Shown piece by piece: positions 1 through 11,689 of a DNA stretch of 64,000 bases (the first letter of the stretch is position 1; each line of letters begins with the position of its first letter). Origin of the DNA: Seriola aureovittata. Taxonomy: Eukaryota; Chordata; Actinopteri; Carangiformes; Carangidae. The stretch is taken from positions 4,600,212 to 4,664,211 of the forward strand of contig NC_079374.1 of assembly GCF_021018895.1 (NCBI RefSeq), given 5' to 3'. The translations under genes were made by a program, and so were the position numbers. The notes under the pieces are model-generated. The model saw nothing but the letters and a program-made list of their open reading frames with translations. It did not search any database and was not told where the DNA came from.

Positions 1-908
1 CATTACGCCTAATGGCACTTTTGTGTTCACCGATGCGCTTTTAAACTTTTCTGGTGGTTTTGCTCAAGTAGCACAAGCCACATGGGCATCGTACGAGACA
101 TGTTATAACTGAATTAATAAACATCAGTGTGTGGATGGTTAATTGAGTGCAAGTTTTAGGTGTTGTTGCACAGTGAGAAGTTGCCATCTGGGAGGGAAGT
201 GAGACGTGTTTGGACAGGGGAAGTGTTGGACTATTTGGAAAGATATTTGCATGGACTAAATGAGGCATCAGGTTCCAATCCCATTTAAAATAAAAGGAAA
301 GAGATCACAGAAGGTAGGTGAGAGGTTTGGCTCGGGTTTTAAGATATGCCAGAGCTTTTTAGGATCTGACTTCAGGGCCTGTGAAGAAGGAGAGAAAGTA
401 GTTTTGCAGGTAATTGAAAACGTCTTTTTTTTTTTTTCTGGTCCTGGGATTCAAAAGTTCAGTTCTGGATTTGTCCAAAGTTTGATCAAAAGCCTCATCG
501 ATCCAGGTGGAAGGATAACCACGCTGGGAAAATATCAATTTCATATCTCTATCATCTTTTTTTTTTTTTTAGAAGATATTGCGAAACAATATCCGTCTTA
601 ACCTATAAAACTGAGTCAATGGCAGGACAGGATGTGAGCTCGAGGCCAATAAAAGGTTATTTTTACCTCTATCTTCGATATATTGTAGTAATTAAATGGC
701 CATCATTTTTTATCCCCCTCGTGTATAAATAATGAAGTGTCTCCCTACAATGTCCCTCGGTGAACTGCAGGTACAGATCAAAACCATAAAGTAATGATGA
801 AAAAAAAATCATTAAAATTGTCAATGCTGCCCTTTAAAAGGCTGAAAATGTCATCAGTGCACCTCATCCATATGATGTAAGAAGGCAAATTCATAGTGTA
901 TCTACGGT
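1..908. other. Non-coding, nothing recognised
   Basis: AT-rich DNA with poly-T runs near 424-439 and 557-570. The open frames here are short and resemble no family I know. No splice-flanked exon stands out. Confidence 0.5.
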
Positions 909-1222
909 GGCCCTGAGAGCTCAACGCACTGCAGCTTAACAAAACACATTCGCTGCAAGTAGCACAGACAGATGTTTTTTAGGGGAAACTAAAAAGTGAT
1001 GAACCTTGTGTGACGCACTTTTTCAATGTTTTCTGACTTTTGAAGTTAAGAGCATTGAACAACAAGAAGGACGAACTGATAAGATTTTGGTGGTCAAAGG
1101 TCAAGGTTACTGTTTCTGTATTTGTTTGTGTTGTGTGCATTTGCAGCACATGTTGTCAAATTTGTGTTTTGTCTGTTTTGCATGCGTTTTCTTACACTGC
1201 AGTGTGTTGATCTCTCGGGGCC
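909..1222. mobile_element. Short element with ~32 bp inverted ends
   Basis: The left end (909-940) reads GGCCCTGAGAGCTCAACGCA and onward. The right end (1191-1222) is its imperfect reverse complement, ending TCTCTCGGGGCC. The ends flank about 250 bp that carries a GTTGTGTGCATTTGCAGC motif, also found near 35541. No transposase is present, so this fits a non-autonomous DNA element. The superfamily is not resolved, because I could not make out a clear target duplication. The open frame at 1006-1299 is inside it and is probably not a gene. Confidence 0.5.
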
Positions 1223-1599
1223 CCGTATCGCTCTGTATTAGAAGCAAATTTCTGCTACAACATCAGTCGAAAAAAATTTGTATTATTAGGTGCACTTGAG
1301 GTGTCAATAAAAACTGAAGCTAATGTAATTGTAATTCATAACTTAACTGGCCAAAGCGATGATAAACGGGGCGGGAGACTGGGCACAGGGTCTCGACTTA
1401 CTAAGTAGAAATTGAAAAAGTGTTGTTTCTAAAATTGGGTTAATATGAAAATCAACAATTTAAGATATGGGGGTGAAATTATTGAATCTAGGAGTATTTG
1501 TTAATTACTTATGTTCTTCTGGGAGAGTGTAGAAAAGACACGATGTATGGGATGTTGGCAATACAGAGAGTAAAATCCTGAATTAGTAATCAATCCCTT

Positions 1600-2100
1600 T
1601 TATTTCGCCTCATTAAGATAAGAAAATCCAGTCTGTTGAAAAGAGTCTGTTGGATCTGAAGTAAGCAGAATCTTTAATCAGATAACGTGAGTGAGAATTT
1701 CTGCTTTAACGTGAACAATGTCTTACATGCAGACTGCTCCTCCCTTATCTGCAGGTTTTATAATTATATCTTTGTCATTTATCAGCTCTTTTAACACTCG
1801 TCTGTCGTTTGCCGATAGATTATTGGGAGTATGAACAGGCTGCTTCACTGTCTTTATAATCGCTCGGTCAACAAGACGACAAGAAGTGTTAATAGAGGCG
1901 CTGGACACATTAGGCCAAAATATATTTTACTTATTGGCCTAAAATTAGAGGAAGCTGTAGGACTTTCACTACCCATGTGGGAGCAATATTCAAATACTAC
2001 AATTTTATTTGTCTAAAGCATTTAAATAAATCCACTTTTATTCCAAAAACATTCACGTCCCTTGTGAGAACAAACAAGCCTTTGAAAGAAGCGTATAATT
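1600..2100 (-). pseudogene. Penelope-like retroelement fragment
   Basis: Read on the minus strand, 1723-1908 translates to a segment with NLSANDRRVLKELI followed by DIIIKPADKGGAV. The KPADKGGA block is a hallmark of the region before the reverse-transcriptase core in Penelope-like elements. Upstream on that strand (about 1915-2090) another frame gives SNFRPISK, matching the FRPK/S block that precedes it. Downstream (about 1640-1700) a shifted frame gives LTSDPTDSFQQT, resembling the usual DPT-x-F block. The pieces lie in different frames with stops between them, so this is a dead fragment without the catalytic YADD region or the GIY-YIG nuclease. The assignment rests on motif memory only. Confidence 0.7.
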
Positions 2101-2874
2101 GACTCTCAGAGGGATCTTTTTCTGATAGATTAATAACCAGATTCTGGGTTTCAAATTTGTCTGTTCGTCATTTTGCAGGAGGCATGGTTCTGATTTATTC
2201 ATCAAGCAATGAAAGTAACTCAGATATGTTTGTTTGCTGTGTCGATCATGGAATATGAAAAGACACTAAGGGCCGGTTCATGCTCTCTCATGACTACATA
2301 TTAGAGTACACTGTCTGACCATGTCAGAAAGCAAATGTGTTTATAGGTGTTCTGAACCCGGCCATGATGTAGAGAGGGGAGATGCATTATCCTTTAAAAA
2401 TGGGACAACGGTACATATTTTCAGATAGTCTCTCCAGGAAGACGTTCACAGTGTTGCACTCAGTTGTTCACAGTGAAAGTGTCGCAAATAGTTGCTGAAC
2501 AAATGAAACAAAAGGGAGCTAGAGAGAGAAATACACCGTCTGGCTCCTTTCTCTCCTCTGCACAGCTGGAAAATCAGGGCGTGAAATAGGTGTGAATGTC
2601 AAGTCGTCTGTTTTAGAAAGTTGGAGAAAACAGTCAACACAGACACTGCCGACCTAAGGTTGGAAAGGCGGGGATGGGGGGTGGGTGGGGTGAGTGACCT
2701 AGACACAAACACGCAAATAATATACCATATATATAATTAATTTATACATTTATATAGATGTTGGTGTTGTTTGTTGCATTTTGTATTTAGAATTTTTTTT
2801 TGATGCTTTGGCAATAATGTTTTTTCTCACACTGTCATGCCAATAAAGCGCCTTTGAAGTGTACACTGTATGTG
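2101..2874. other. Non-coding; G-rich run and possible retroelement tail
   Basis: A guanine-rich stretch (2670-2690) has four G runs of 3-6 separated by 1-2 bases. Around 2790-2860 the phrase TGTCATGCCAATAAAGC resembles the 3' end of a fish non-LTR element, but there is too little to assign. Nothing codes convincingly. Confidence 0.4.
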
Positions 2875-3006
2875 AAGGTCCCATATTGTATAAAGGTCTC
2901 TGTCCATGTGTTGTTTGATTATAGATCAGGTCTAAGTTCTATATTAAAACTGTGAAAGTACCGAAGCCTCAGTCCACAGAGAAATGAAACCAGCCGTCAG
3001 GACTTT
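2875..3006 (-). mobile_element. Partial copy of miniature element M1
   Basis: It starts AAGGTCCCATATTG and runs through TAGATCAGGTCTA, CTGTGAAAGTA and AGTCCACAGAGAAATG. These are the reverse complement of the 3' third of the full copies at 6347 and 24297. The rest of the element is missing. Confidence 0.7.
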
Positions 3007-4080
3007 ACCTGAAATCTGGCTCAGAGCCTAGTCAGCTCATGTGGCTAAACTAAACCACATTAGCTCACTCAAGTATTTTAGCTCATTTAAACGAATTTCA
3101 AGAAAAATTGCCAAAAGGAAATGCCAATTAATCTACCTTTCCAAACAATATGGGTAAACAAATATTAGAAGATGGTGTGCCACATCATCTTTTCCCAGTC
3201 CAATTATCCCTCACAACATCAGGCTAAGCAGCAGCAAAAGGAAATACAAAGGCAGGAGCATAACAACACATGCGAGGAAAGCTTTTTTCGATCAGGCATT
3301 ATTTGATCTATGAGCGTACTCTCATCAAGACCAATTTACTGCTAGGTATTGGCAACTTCTGTGTTCCACATAAATATTACAGGATGAACAATATATATTG
3401 ACGCTGCGATCAATGTATAGATCCCGTACAGCTGCCCCTGGCAAATGTTCCTGTCAATAGCTCCACCTCTCATAGATCTCACAGATCAACAACATTTTGT
3501 TATAATTATTTGTGTCTGTGCGAGGAGCCAGTTGCAGCAAACATCAGGGCAGAACTTGGAGGACACAGCGGGAAAAATGTTGCTTCATTTAGAAAAGTAG
3601 TTGGTTGTAATTTAGTGGTTGATAAATTGTAGATTTCTTAATAGAAGCAGCTTCTTCCCATAGTCTGTGTCCACCCACATGCAGTATCTGTTTTTTAACT
3701 GAATACTGTAATGATTTTGTTTATTAAGTCCTAGAGTTGTTGATGAGACTGGGGACCAACAACGCTGTAGAAGTTGTTGAAATTTGTAAAGATTTTAATT
3801 GTAAATGCAGCCGAGTGAAAGTGCTGTTGGAGGACTGTCAGCTGGTGTGAAATTGAGGGTGAAAACGTTGTTTAATTGGTTTGAAATGTTGGAAATGTTT
3901 TGACCAAGTTTTTAAGTGTTGATGTGAATTTAACATACCCCATCTTGTGCAATTAAGAGGTGAGATTTTGGATTTTGACCAGCTGATTAAGTAGCCAGAC
4001 ATGTCATCTTAAAAATAAAGGTATTCACTTCAGCACACAGAGTCATTTCTGTATGAATGTGCGTTTTGGCTGGCTCTAAT
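3007..4080. other. Non-coding, nothing recognised
   Basis: Low-GC sequence with no long frame, no recognised repeat end and no strong splice-flanked exon. Confidence 0.4.
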
Positions 4081-6251
4081 CAATCCTGGTCAAAATTTAT
4101 TGGCTCCCCTGAATTTCAAGTAGATAATTCTGAATATCTTCAGAAATTAATGCCAATTAACCAATTTTGTATAACCACAATATTTTACTGAACAAAAGTA
4201 ACAAGACTAGGTCAAAATCTAGTATCTGGTTGAACCATGTCGAAGGCTATTCACATTATGTCTAGTGTTAGTCGGTTTCAGCCTTTTATCTGGTTGCTTC
4301 TCTCCTACTCTCTGTGCTCACCTACAGTAATTTTGTTCAGCTGAATTAACAATAAAGCTGTTGTCATTTACTGTTTCTGTTTTCAGACAACGGAACAAGT
4401 ATGAAATAGTTATCAAAACGCATCCCGTTAAGATGCCATATTAACTTCCAAGCCATTTCCAAAGTGCTGCTAAAAGCCTAATAGCATCTACATCATCTGA
4501 CAAAATCTCTAAACACATAAATTAAAAATAACGAATGTGCTGTCATTTTAGCTATATGTGCTTGTAAAATAATCGTCTAGAAGCTCATTCATGTCAGCTG
4601 CTGGGGGTTAATGGAGGCTCTCTTCTATGGAAAGTAACGTACAGCTTTGTCCATAAAGATGCTAGATTTATCGCTAGGTGGTTTTGTGAAAAAAGTCAGT
4701 CTGAAAAGGGTCTGAGAAGTACGTAAATCTAGCGACAAAGGCTCTAAGTTGTCAACACTGCTTGTTCATGCTGAATCCCTTTTGAAAGATGAACTACCAA
4801 TGGGGAAACTCCAACACTCGACTGACCGCTGATGTAACTTTATCACTCAGTCACTCAGCGACATTCACATTTATAGGGCTCGCCTTTCTGTTGTGGTCCA
4901 GCTAAAAACAAACAAATAAAAAAGTAAAACTTGAATAAAAGTCAAATTAAGCTCTAAATGCACCACAGACACAATTATTGGCAGCCTCTTCATGAATTTA
5001 AATTAGTTTGTTAAAACAAAAAAATAAAAAAAAACAGACTCATCTGTGCTGATATTTCAGCATTCACATGACATGAATTAACCAATGAATGATGATTTTA
5101 CTGCATTAAAAAGGGGCTGATTGTTTCCAGCTTTGTTTTTTTTTCACAAGGGCGAAGAAAAGAGATCTGCCTGACAGCATCAGAAATGCCATTATGGTGA
5201 TGTTCAAAGAACATATTCCAATTCTAAAAGCTACAAGGCATAGCGCTAAGCGCTAAGGAGAAATTCAATGAGTGAAGTCTGTGAAGGTCGGTGCAGACTG
5301 TGGAAAAAATAACATCAGGCAAGACATCTAAAGAGCTTCAGGCTGACCTGGAGCAATGTAGAGTGATGGTTTCAGCCCGTACCTCACAGTGCACACTGAA
5401 CCAAGTAGGGCTGCATGGGCGAAGGCCAAGGAAGACACCACTATTGAGAGGGAGGCTCAAAAAAAGCAAGACTAATGTTTACAAAACTTTCATAGACAGT
5501 AATGTTTGATGGATGAGACCAAAGTAGAGCTCTTTGGGAATGCAGTGCATGTTTATTTATAGGTGATGAAATGAAGCTCATAAAATAAAGAACACTTTAC
5601 CTACAGTAAAACATGGTGGAGTTTCTATCATGCTTTGGGCCTGCTTTACTCCCTCTCGTATTGGAGGCATAGAATGTATCAAAGGAAAGATGAAATCAGA
5701 AGATTACCAAGGCATTTTAGAGAGAGAAATGTGTTACCCACTATCAGACAACACGGTTTGAGGTGAAGGTCTCAGGGCCTTTCAGCAGGACAATGATTCG
5801 ACGCTCACATCCAGCAGCACAAAGGATTGGCTGAAAAGGAAAAGATGGACTGTTTTAAATTGGCCAGCGATGAGTCCTGTCCTGAATCCCATTGAAAAAC
5901 CTTTGGATGGAGCTGAAATCTGCCATTGCAAAAAGGTGTTCTGCAAACCTTAAAGAGCTTGAACACATAGCAATGGAAAAGTGACGAAAACCATCTACAG
6001 AAAGGTGCAAGAAGCTTCTAGATGGCTACAAGAAAATCTAGAGGCTTTCGTTGTTGCCTACAGTGCTGAAAACAAATATTAATAAAAGACGCCACATTTT
6101 GTGTTTGTATTATTTCATTATTATGCAAGTTATTCTTCTCTTTTGCTCAGTAACTTCGGATATTTCACCAACAATATTCCAGTTATACAAAATTGGTTAA
6201 TTTGTATGTATTTCTGAAAAACAGGAGTGCCAATAATTTTGGGCAGGACTG
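4081..6251 (+). mobile_element. Tc1-like DNA transposon, decayed, both ends present
   Basis: The left end (4081 on, CAATCCTGGTCAAAATTTAT) and the reverse complement of the right end (CAGTCCTGCCCAAAATTATT, ending at 6251) form imperfect inverted repeats of roughly 100 bp. The block AATTAACCAATTTTGTATAA is shared exactly by both. The right end is followed by TA, the expected Tc1 target. The element is about 2.17 kb, longer than the usual ~1.6 kb. Sequence between about 4210 and 4880 does not look like Tc1 and may be a later insertion. A broken transposase fills 5150-6060. Confidence 0.85.
5150..6075 (+). pseudogene. Tc1-like transposase pseudogene
   Basis: The frame at 5291-5509 carries the DNA-binding part: ITSGKTSKELQADLE, then LNQVGLHGRRPRKTPLL, as in the paired-like helix-turn-helix and GRPR-type hook of Tc1 transposases. 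Further along, after frame changes, about 5785-5900 gives FQQDNDSTLT and WPAMSPVLNPIEK. These correspond to the second catalytic aspartate (QDND) and the third acidic residue (NPIE) of the DD34E triad. A stop follows the N-terminal block at 5507-5509, and the pieces lie in more than one frame, so no functional enzyme can be made. In the family this enzyme cuts and pastes its own element at TA sites. Confidence 0.85.
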
Positions 6252-6346
6252 TACCTCACCTCCTCCAGTATTTGGAAGCCCATTCCCACAAGGGATGGTG
6301 GAGAAGTGTGAGTTTGCCAATAAATGCTCTGTGCAGAAATAGCTTA

Positions 6347-6853
6347 AAGGTCCCATATTTTTCACTTCTCCAGTGTTTTAGTGTTGATATCCATGAGAAA
6401 ATATATTCGTGGTTTTAAGCACGAAAAACAATCTCAATGTAGTTTTGAATCTTTTTAACTGTTTCAGTCTTTTCTCTGGAGCTCCAGTAACAACAGGTTG
6501 GTGAGGCAGGTCTCGCCTCTGATTGGCTGTCTGTTTTCTGAGTGATCGAATAAAAATGTAGCAGATTTCAGTTAAACACACAGAGTAACCAAATCCTGCA
6601 AGGTTGGATGGTGGGTCCAGGTGGGCACGGCTTGGGGCATGGCCGAGGGCGGTGACTGCTTTGTTGTGACATCACAAAGTTCCAGAAGTCCTGACGGCTG
6701 GTTTTAAAGCTCAGTTTCTGAATACAGGTTGTGTGCATTTCTCTGTGGACTGACGCTTTGATACTTTCACAGTATTAATATAGAAGCTAGACCTGATCTA
6801 TAATCAAAAAAAAAAAATACATGGAAACCCCACTTTGTACAATATGGGACCTT
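6347..6853 (+). mobile_element. Miniature element M1, full copy
   Basis: It runs from AAGGTCCCATAT to ATATGGGACCTT, so the ends are short inverted repeats. TTAA overlaps the left end (6344-6347). Family landmarks in order: GGTTTTAAGCAC, GGAGCTCCAGTAACAACAGG, TGATTGGCTG, GGATGGTGGGTCCAGGTGGG, TTTGTTGTGACATCACAAAG, TGTGCATTTCTCTGTGGACT and TAGACCTGATCTATAAT. No transposase frame. The TTAA context suggests a piggyBac-type non-autonomous element, but that is only an inference. Confidence 0.75.
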
Positions 6854-8040
6854 CAAGTCTAACTGTGATTATAGGCGAACTCCTGTCTCTGCACTGCTTT
6901 TTCGAAAGAGACAGCCACACAGAGGCACAAGGAGCATCTGATCTCAGTAACTTTTTTACAACATGCTCAGATGGAGTCTGTCCTCATTACACCAAGTGCA
7001 CTTCTATTTTCAGTGCTTGATTACCATAGACAGTAGCAAGACAAAGAAAACATTCAACGAGTCAAGAATGAGGTCATGTTTAAATTAAAAATATTCATAA
7101 AAGATAAAACTCTCATTTCATTTATAGCCACACGGTTGATAAACAGCGGCAGGGATGAACTCAGATGTTGGGAGAGCAGAGAAAGAAGGTCCACATTTAC
7201 TGGTTCTTTCTGCTATTGTATTTAATGTCATTCAATCTGGTGTAACGCTGACTTCATTTGTCTGGGACCAAATTAGAGTTTGATTGCTCCTCTCTACCCT
7301 AAGCCCTCTGCTCTCTTTCTCACTTGTCTATTGATCTTCCCGTCTGTCTTGTGTTTGCATAATGCTTTCCTCAGGTGTTCACCCCATAACAAGGAAGAAT
7401 GTCAGCTCCGATTTTGATGTACATAAAGAAAATTCAGAATGATTAAGGACAGGTGGAGCCATGTGGGCTTACATGCACTACACTCCTTAGAGAAAAAAAA
7501 CACTCAGTATGGTACTCTTAAGAAACCTGTGCACTAGTAATAAGCAGACTAAATCCTAACAGCCCCCAGAGGCAGCAATGATAATTAAACACTGACTATA
7601 AATGTGCTGAGCAATTTTCATCGCAGTCGGCATGTTAGATCAGAGGACTTAAACCTGGACTCCAAACCTGGTGCCAGTTTCACATAAACTATTTGAGCAC
7701 TGATTACACATAGATGACAAGTGGTAGAAAACAATACTAGTCTACAGCAGCTCTGTGAGGCTGCACTTGTAGGCACAAAGGTGGTTCAAGGTAAATACTA
7801 ACTTAGGACCTGTTAAAGAGGTGTAATGTTTACCATGTTCATAATCATAGTTTTGCATTTTGATATGCTAATCCTGCGGTTCAATAAAGTTTATTGTTAA
7901 ACTGTAAAATATCCTGCTTTCATTACATATCTTTTTCACAAGTGTTTATAAACATATATCAGACGATATATCGATAGCGGAATTTTTTTACTGCCTAATA
8001 TCCGTATATCGTTCAGGCTCTAGTCACAAGCTCCCCCTCC
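6854..8040. other. Non-coding, possible hAT-type repeat scrap at the end
   Basis: Mostly single-copy-looking AT-rich DNA. Around 7955-8025 the words ATATATCGATAG, AATATCCGTATATCG and CAGGCTCTAGTC resemble a degenerate fish DNA-element end, too little to classify. No supported exon. Confidence 0.35.
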
Positions 8041-8352
8041 TGAGTAACAGCATTAAATAATGGCCATAGGTGTTTTTGCAGAACATTATGATGTCACAGT
8101 GAAGTTGACCTTTGACCATTTGGATATAAAATGTCACTTTTAGCCTGTCAAGACATTTGAGTTTAATTGTGTCGTAATTCGTGAATGAATTTGTGAGTTG
8201 TGACCGAAAACGTGATTTGTGAGATCACAGTGACCTTGACCTTTTGACCTTTGAACCCCAAAAGCATCAGTTCATCCTTGAGTCCAATGAAAATTTGCGC
8301 CAAATTTGAAAAAGTATTACGTTCATGAGAATACGACGGACGGATGGACGGA
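8041..8352. repeat. Common fish interspersed repeat with TGACCT arrays
   Basis: It contains GTGACCTTGACC, ATCAGTTCATCCTTGAGTCC and a GACGGACGGATGGACGG tail. I recognise this text as a frequently dispersed repeat in fish genomes. It carries several TGACC(T/C) half-sites: TGACCTTTGACC at 8106-8117, and TGACCT at 8231, 8237 and 8245. Class of element unknown. Confidence 0.6.
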
Positions 8353-8499
8353 CTTCCTACAGGTTTGGAACCACTGTGCTAAAGTTTTCTAATTAGCAAT
8401 AGCCACAGATTATAATTCATCCGAAGAGTAACAGTCGTTTGTGTACTAAATTATGCAATTGTTGAGACATTTCGCTCAAAACCACAGATGGTGGCGCTG

Positions 8500-8672
8500 G
8501 GAAAAGTCATTTGGATAAATCCTCTGGAGACTGTCGACCTGCGGGTGGTGCTACAAGATAAGACTGATCCTCCGGGGTGTTGTGAATGTTTGTAGAAAAT
8601 GTCACGGCAATCCTTAAGAAATAGTTGCTAAGATATTTCAGTCTGGACAAAAGTTTTGGACTGACTGACATT
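8500..8672 (-). repeat. Repeat family R3, minus-strand copy
   Basis: The phrase TGTCACGGCAATCCTTAAGA...AGATATTTCAGTCTGGAC is the reverse complement of the family seen at 36395-36740 (GGATGGATTGCCATGAA...) and partly at 31830-31895. The copy is diverged. I know the family as a very common dispersed fish sequence without knowing its class. Confidence 0.55.
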
Positions 8673-9543
8673 GCCTTTCCTCGTGCTTTTCTCCTCCTCT
8701 ATAGGATTCATGCTGAAAGCTGATTTCTTTTAGCTGACAGCTTCTGTTTTTGTTACATAACATCTTCACTGTTGTTTAGGTTTTTTTTTTTTTTTTTTGC
8801 ACCATGCACTGCACTGTAGGAAAACAGTGTCTTCCCATTTAGCCTATCCTATCAGTCTGCTTAACATAATATGCAGCTGGCACATGATGCTGGAGTACTG
8901 TGGCTACTTCAGTTTAATTTCGGTAATAATCCCAAACAAGCAAAGAAAAAAACAAGACAAAACAAAAAAAAAAACTGGCTTATAGAGGAAGGGGATCTTC
9001 AGGAGTCCCCCTTCCCCAAGAGATGGAGCTGGTTTCCTCCAGAAGGCACACTAAAGAATCACAAGAATGCTCCATCTCCCTTTGATGTCTCTCTGTGATG
9101 AGATATAAACCCCGATGGCAATAATAGACCTCTTTGAACAATAAAAAATCGAATCAAAGCGTAACAACACCAAAGGCACAGAGAGGCAGTGCTTTTGTAA
9201 ACAAGCTGTTCCCTTGAGTGGAAGAGGCTGCATCTTCGGGGTTGCTGCTGCTGAGCCGGATCACACAAGGAGCCTTCACTGCCCTATAGGAACAGCATGA
9301 TAATAACTTCTGCTTATCACTGAAAATGTTTTAATAACAGTAACATTATAATTTAATCATTATACGTTTGATTTGAGCAACACGGAGATTAAATCTGGTG
9401 TGTCAGTTCTGCCTCTATGTAGATACACTGCTCATGAGGATAAGCCTATAGATATAATAATAATACATAATCATATAATAATATAATTATATTAATTCTG
9501 TCAGCTATAGACTTGTACCGCCTATTAAATGCTATTACTTTAA

Positions 9544-9546
<3 letters not shown>
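8673..9546. other. Non-coding, nothing recognised
   Basis: Poly-T at 8780-8798. Frames on both strands around 8800-9270 are short and unlike any family I know. No clear splice sites frame them. Confidence 0.4.

Positions 9547-9605
<59 letters not shown>
9547..9605. repeat. (AT)n microsatellite
   Basis: About 59 bases of uninterrupted AT dinucleotides. The tyrosine/isoleucine-rich frames reported on both strands here are only translations of this track. Confidence 0.97.
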
Positions 9606-9611
<6 letters not shown>

Positions 9612-11666
9612 CATACAGCATGTCATTATAATTGTTTTGTAAGACATAAATCCAGGTTTGTACATATGACACTTGTGGGAATGAGTGTGTGGTTGTTTTT
9701 GTGTAGAGTGTATTTTTGTAGCATTTCTTGTAACTTGAGGGGGGAAAAAAAAAGCAAACTTCCATTTCAGAAAAATGTAATCTGAACAGCTTTATGTTTT
9801 ATCACAAACATATTTTTCTTAAAGAAAAAAAAGCTACAAATACAGTAATTTGTTGAAAAAGTATAGGCGCAGCTGGACTTGAAGCTTATTCTGAAGGGAT
9901 TGGTTTCCATGGTGACTTAGATCAAGTTGCTTCGTGGATCTCAACATTATGGAAATAGACCCGATGTTCTGACAAACTGACTTGCTCGACTGGGTTTACG
10001 CTTGGTGGACCACGTCTCTGGTACAGAGTACGGCAAGCACTGAAGATACACAACAGGAATTAAGGAATTGACCCTTTAATTCAATGTTTATCACTTATGA
10101 GGGTTAGTTGATTGTCTTAACATTATTGTGATAGGTAATTAGGATGGCTTGGCAGTGAGTGTGCTTCATTATGAGCTGATAATGAGGTGTTTTAACACTT
10201 AATACTATAATACACGCTGTGATTTCCAGGGCTAAAAAATACTAACTAGTTCCAAGCTTGGGACAGAGGAAGAAAGCAATACTGTAGGGAACAAGGTAGT
10301 AACACATGAAACACCACATTTATTAATGGCAGCCAGTCACCAGCAGGTGGTTGGGGTGGATGGCAGGTGTACAAAGACCACAACTGTCACACCAGGGACT
10401 GGGGTTGGTATCCACAGTCCTGTCTGTGGTTGGGTTTAGGCAACAACAAAAAGCATAATTTATAAGCAGCATGGGTGTTATTTATTGCTGGTTCGTTGCC
10501 TTTTGCACCTTTTTCAAGGTCTGTTTGTTATTATAATCATGACTGTAAATTTTATTTTTTTTGCTAGCACTGGCTTGGTGTTGCTGACACCTTTAAAATT
10601 GGCACCAAATAAAGAGTGAATGAATGAAAAAATGATGAGCTCTTCCTTCGCAGACCTGTGAACTTTCGCCTTCTCTGATTCCTTCAGCATGTCAATGAAA
10701 TGAAGTAGAATTCATTCCGATTCGCTCTCATTCATACTAAATGCGTTTTCTGTAACTCTTTTGACTGGAACAACTAAATATGACTCTCCTGCATCTTAAC
10801 ATGAAACTAAATTAAAGTGACTACATGCTCTGCAGACTTATTGTACGTTTTAAATGCATTACATGCATAGAAAGTGTCTACATCGCAGGCACAAATAGAA
10901 ATTGATTTTGATGTGTGTTGCTGCGACGACCGGGTTCGGTGCACAGCTCAGCACTCCAAGCATTCGGCGAGAATGATGAGTGCCAAGAGTGACGCTCTCC
11001 GCAACTCACTGCCAGGCGTAACTTGTGTCACAACCACTTGCTATGTCAACAGGCCTGCTTACATATCATCAATATTTATCAGTGTCTGCGCACCGAGGGG
11101 ACAACTGCACCCTCCTGCTACTCCCAGCTCATACGTCCACGTACTGTACTTTTATTAGAGGAGTCTCCTGAGCTGACACTGCATGCTGGTCGTGTGGAGA
11201 GACTCTCTGTTATGCAAAGTGAGGATGATTTGTGCATCCAGGCCTGGTTCTAGTCTGCTTTGATTGTAGGGGGCAATAAGAGATGTTGAATGGTCACTAA
11301 ATGCCAGACTTCACAACTCCTTACTGTGTACTCTGTGAGGTTCATTAGGACTGTAAGCTATAACATGCTGTTTTATATTATCTAAACTAAAGCCATAGAA
11401 TCTAATAATACACAAGCCCATGTATTTAATTTCAAACCCTACACTGACTGCCTTAATCCAGTATATGTTTTTAGTCTACTTATGTATTTTCTATTTAAAT
11501 GGGACGCTAAGATGTACTTGGCAATGTCAGTTTTTAATTGCTGGGGGTGCACCGCTTGTGCAACTGGGCCGGGTACCGTGTTTCGGGTCGATCTGAGGAG
11601 TAGTACTGTGAGACGACACCGGCCCTGTAACAGTGGCATTGTGAGGTTTAACAACCAGTAATCAGT
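9606..11666. other. Non-coding; one homeodomain-rich patch
   Basis: Around 10080-10210 there is an A/T-rich patch with GATAGGTAATTAGG and several ATTA cores that could be regulatory. Around 10540-10620 the text GGCACCAAATAAAGAGTGAA may be a short retroelement tail. No recognisable exon. Confidence 0.35.
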
Positions 11667-11689
11667 GCAGAGAGAGAGAGAGAGAGAGA
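11667..11689. repeat. Short (AG)n tract
   Basis: About eleven AG dinucleotides in a row in otherwise unassigned DNA. Confidence 0.9.

Noticed and set aside
9513..9785. Open frames on both strands over the AT tract
   Set aside because: They translate an (AT)n microsatellite as repeated Ile/Tyr.
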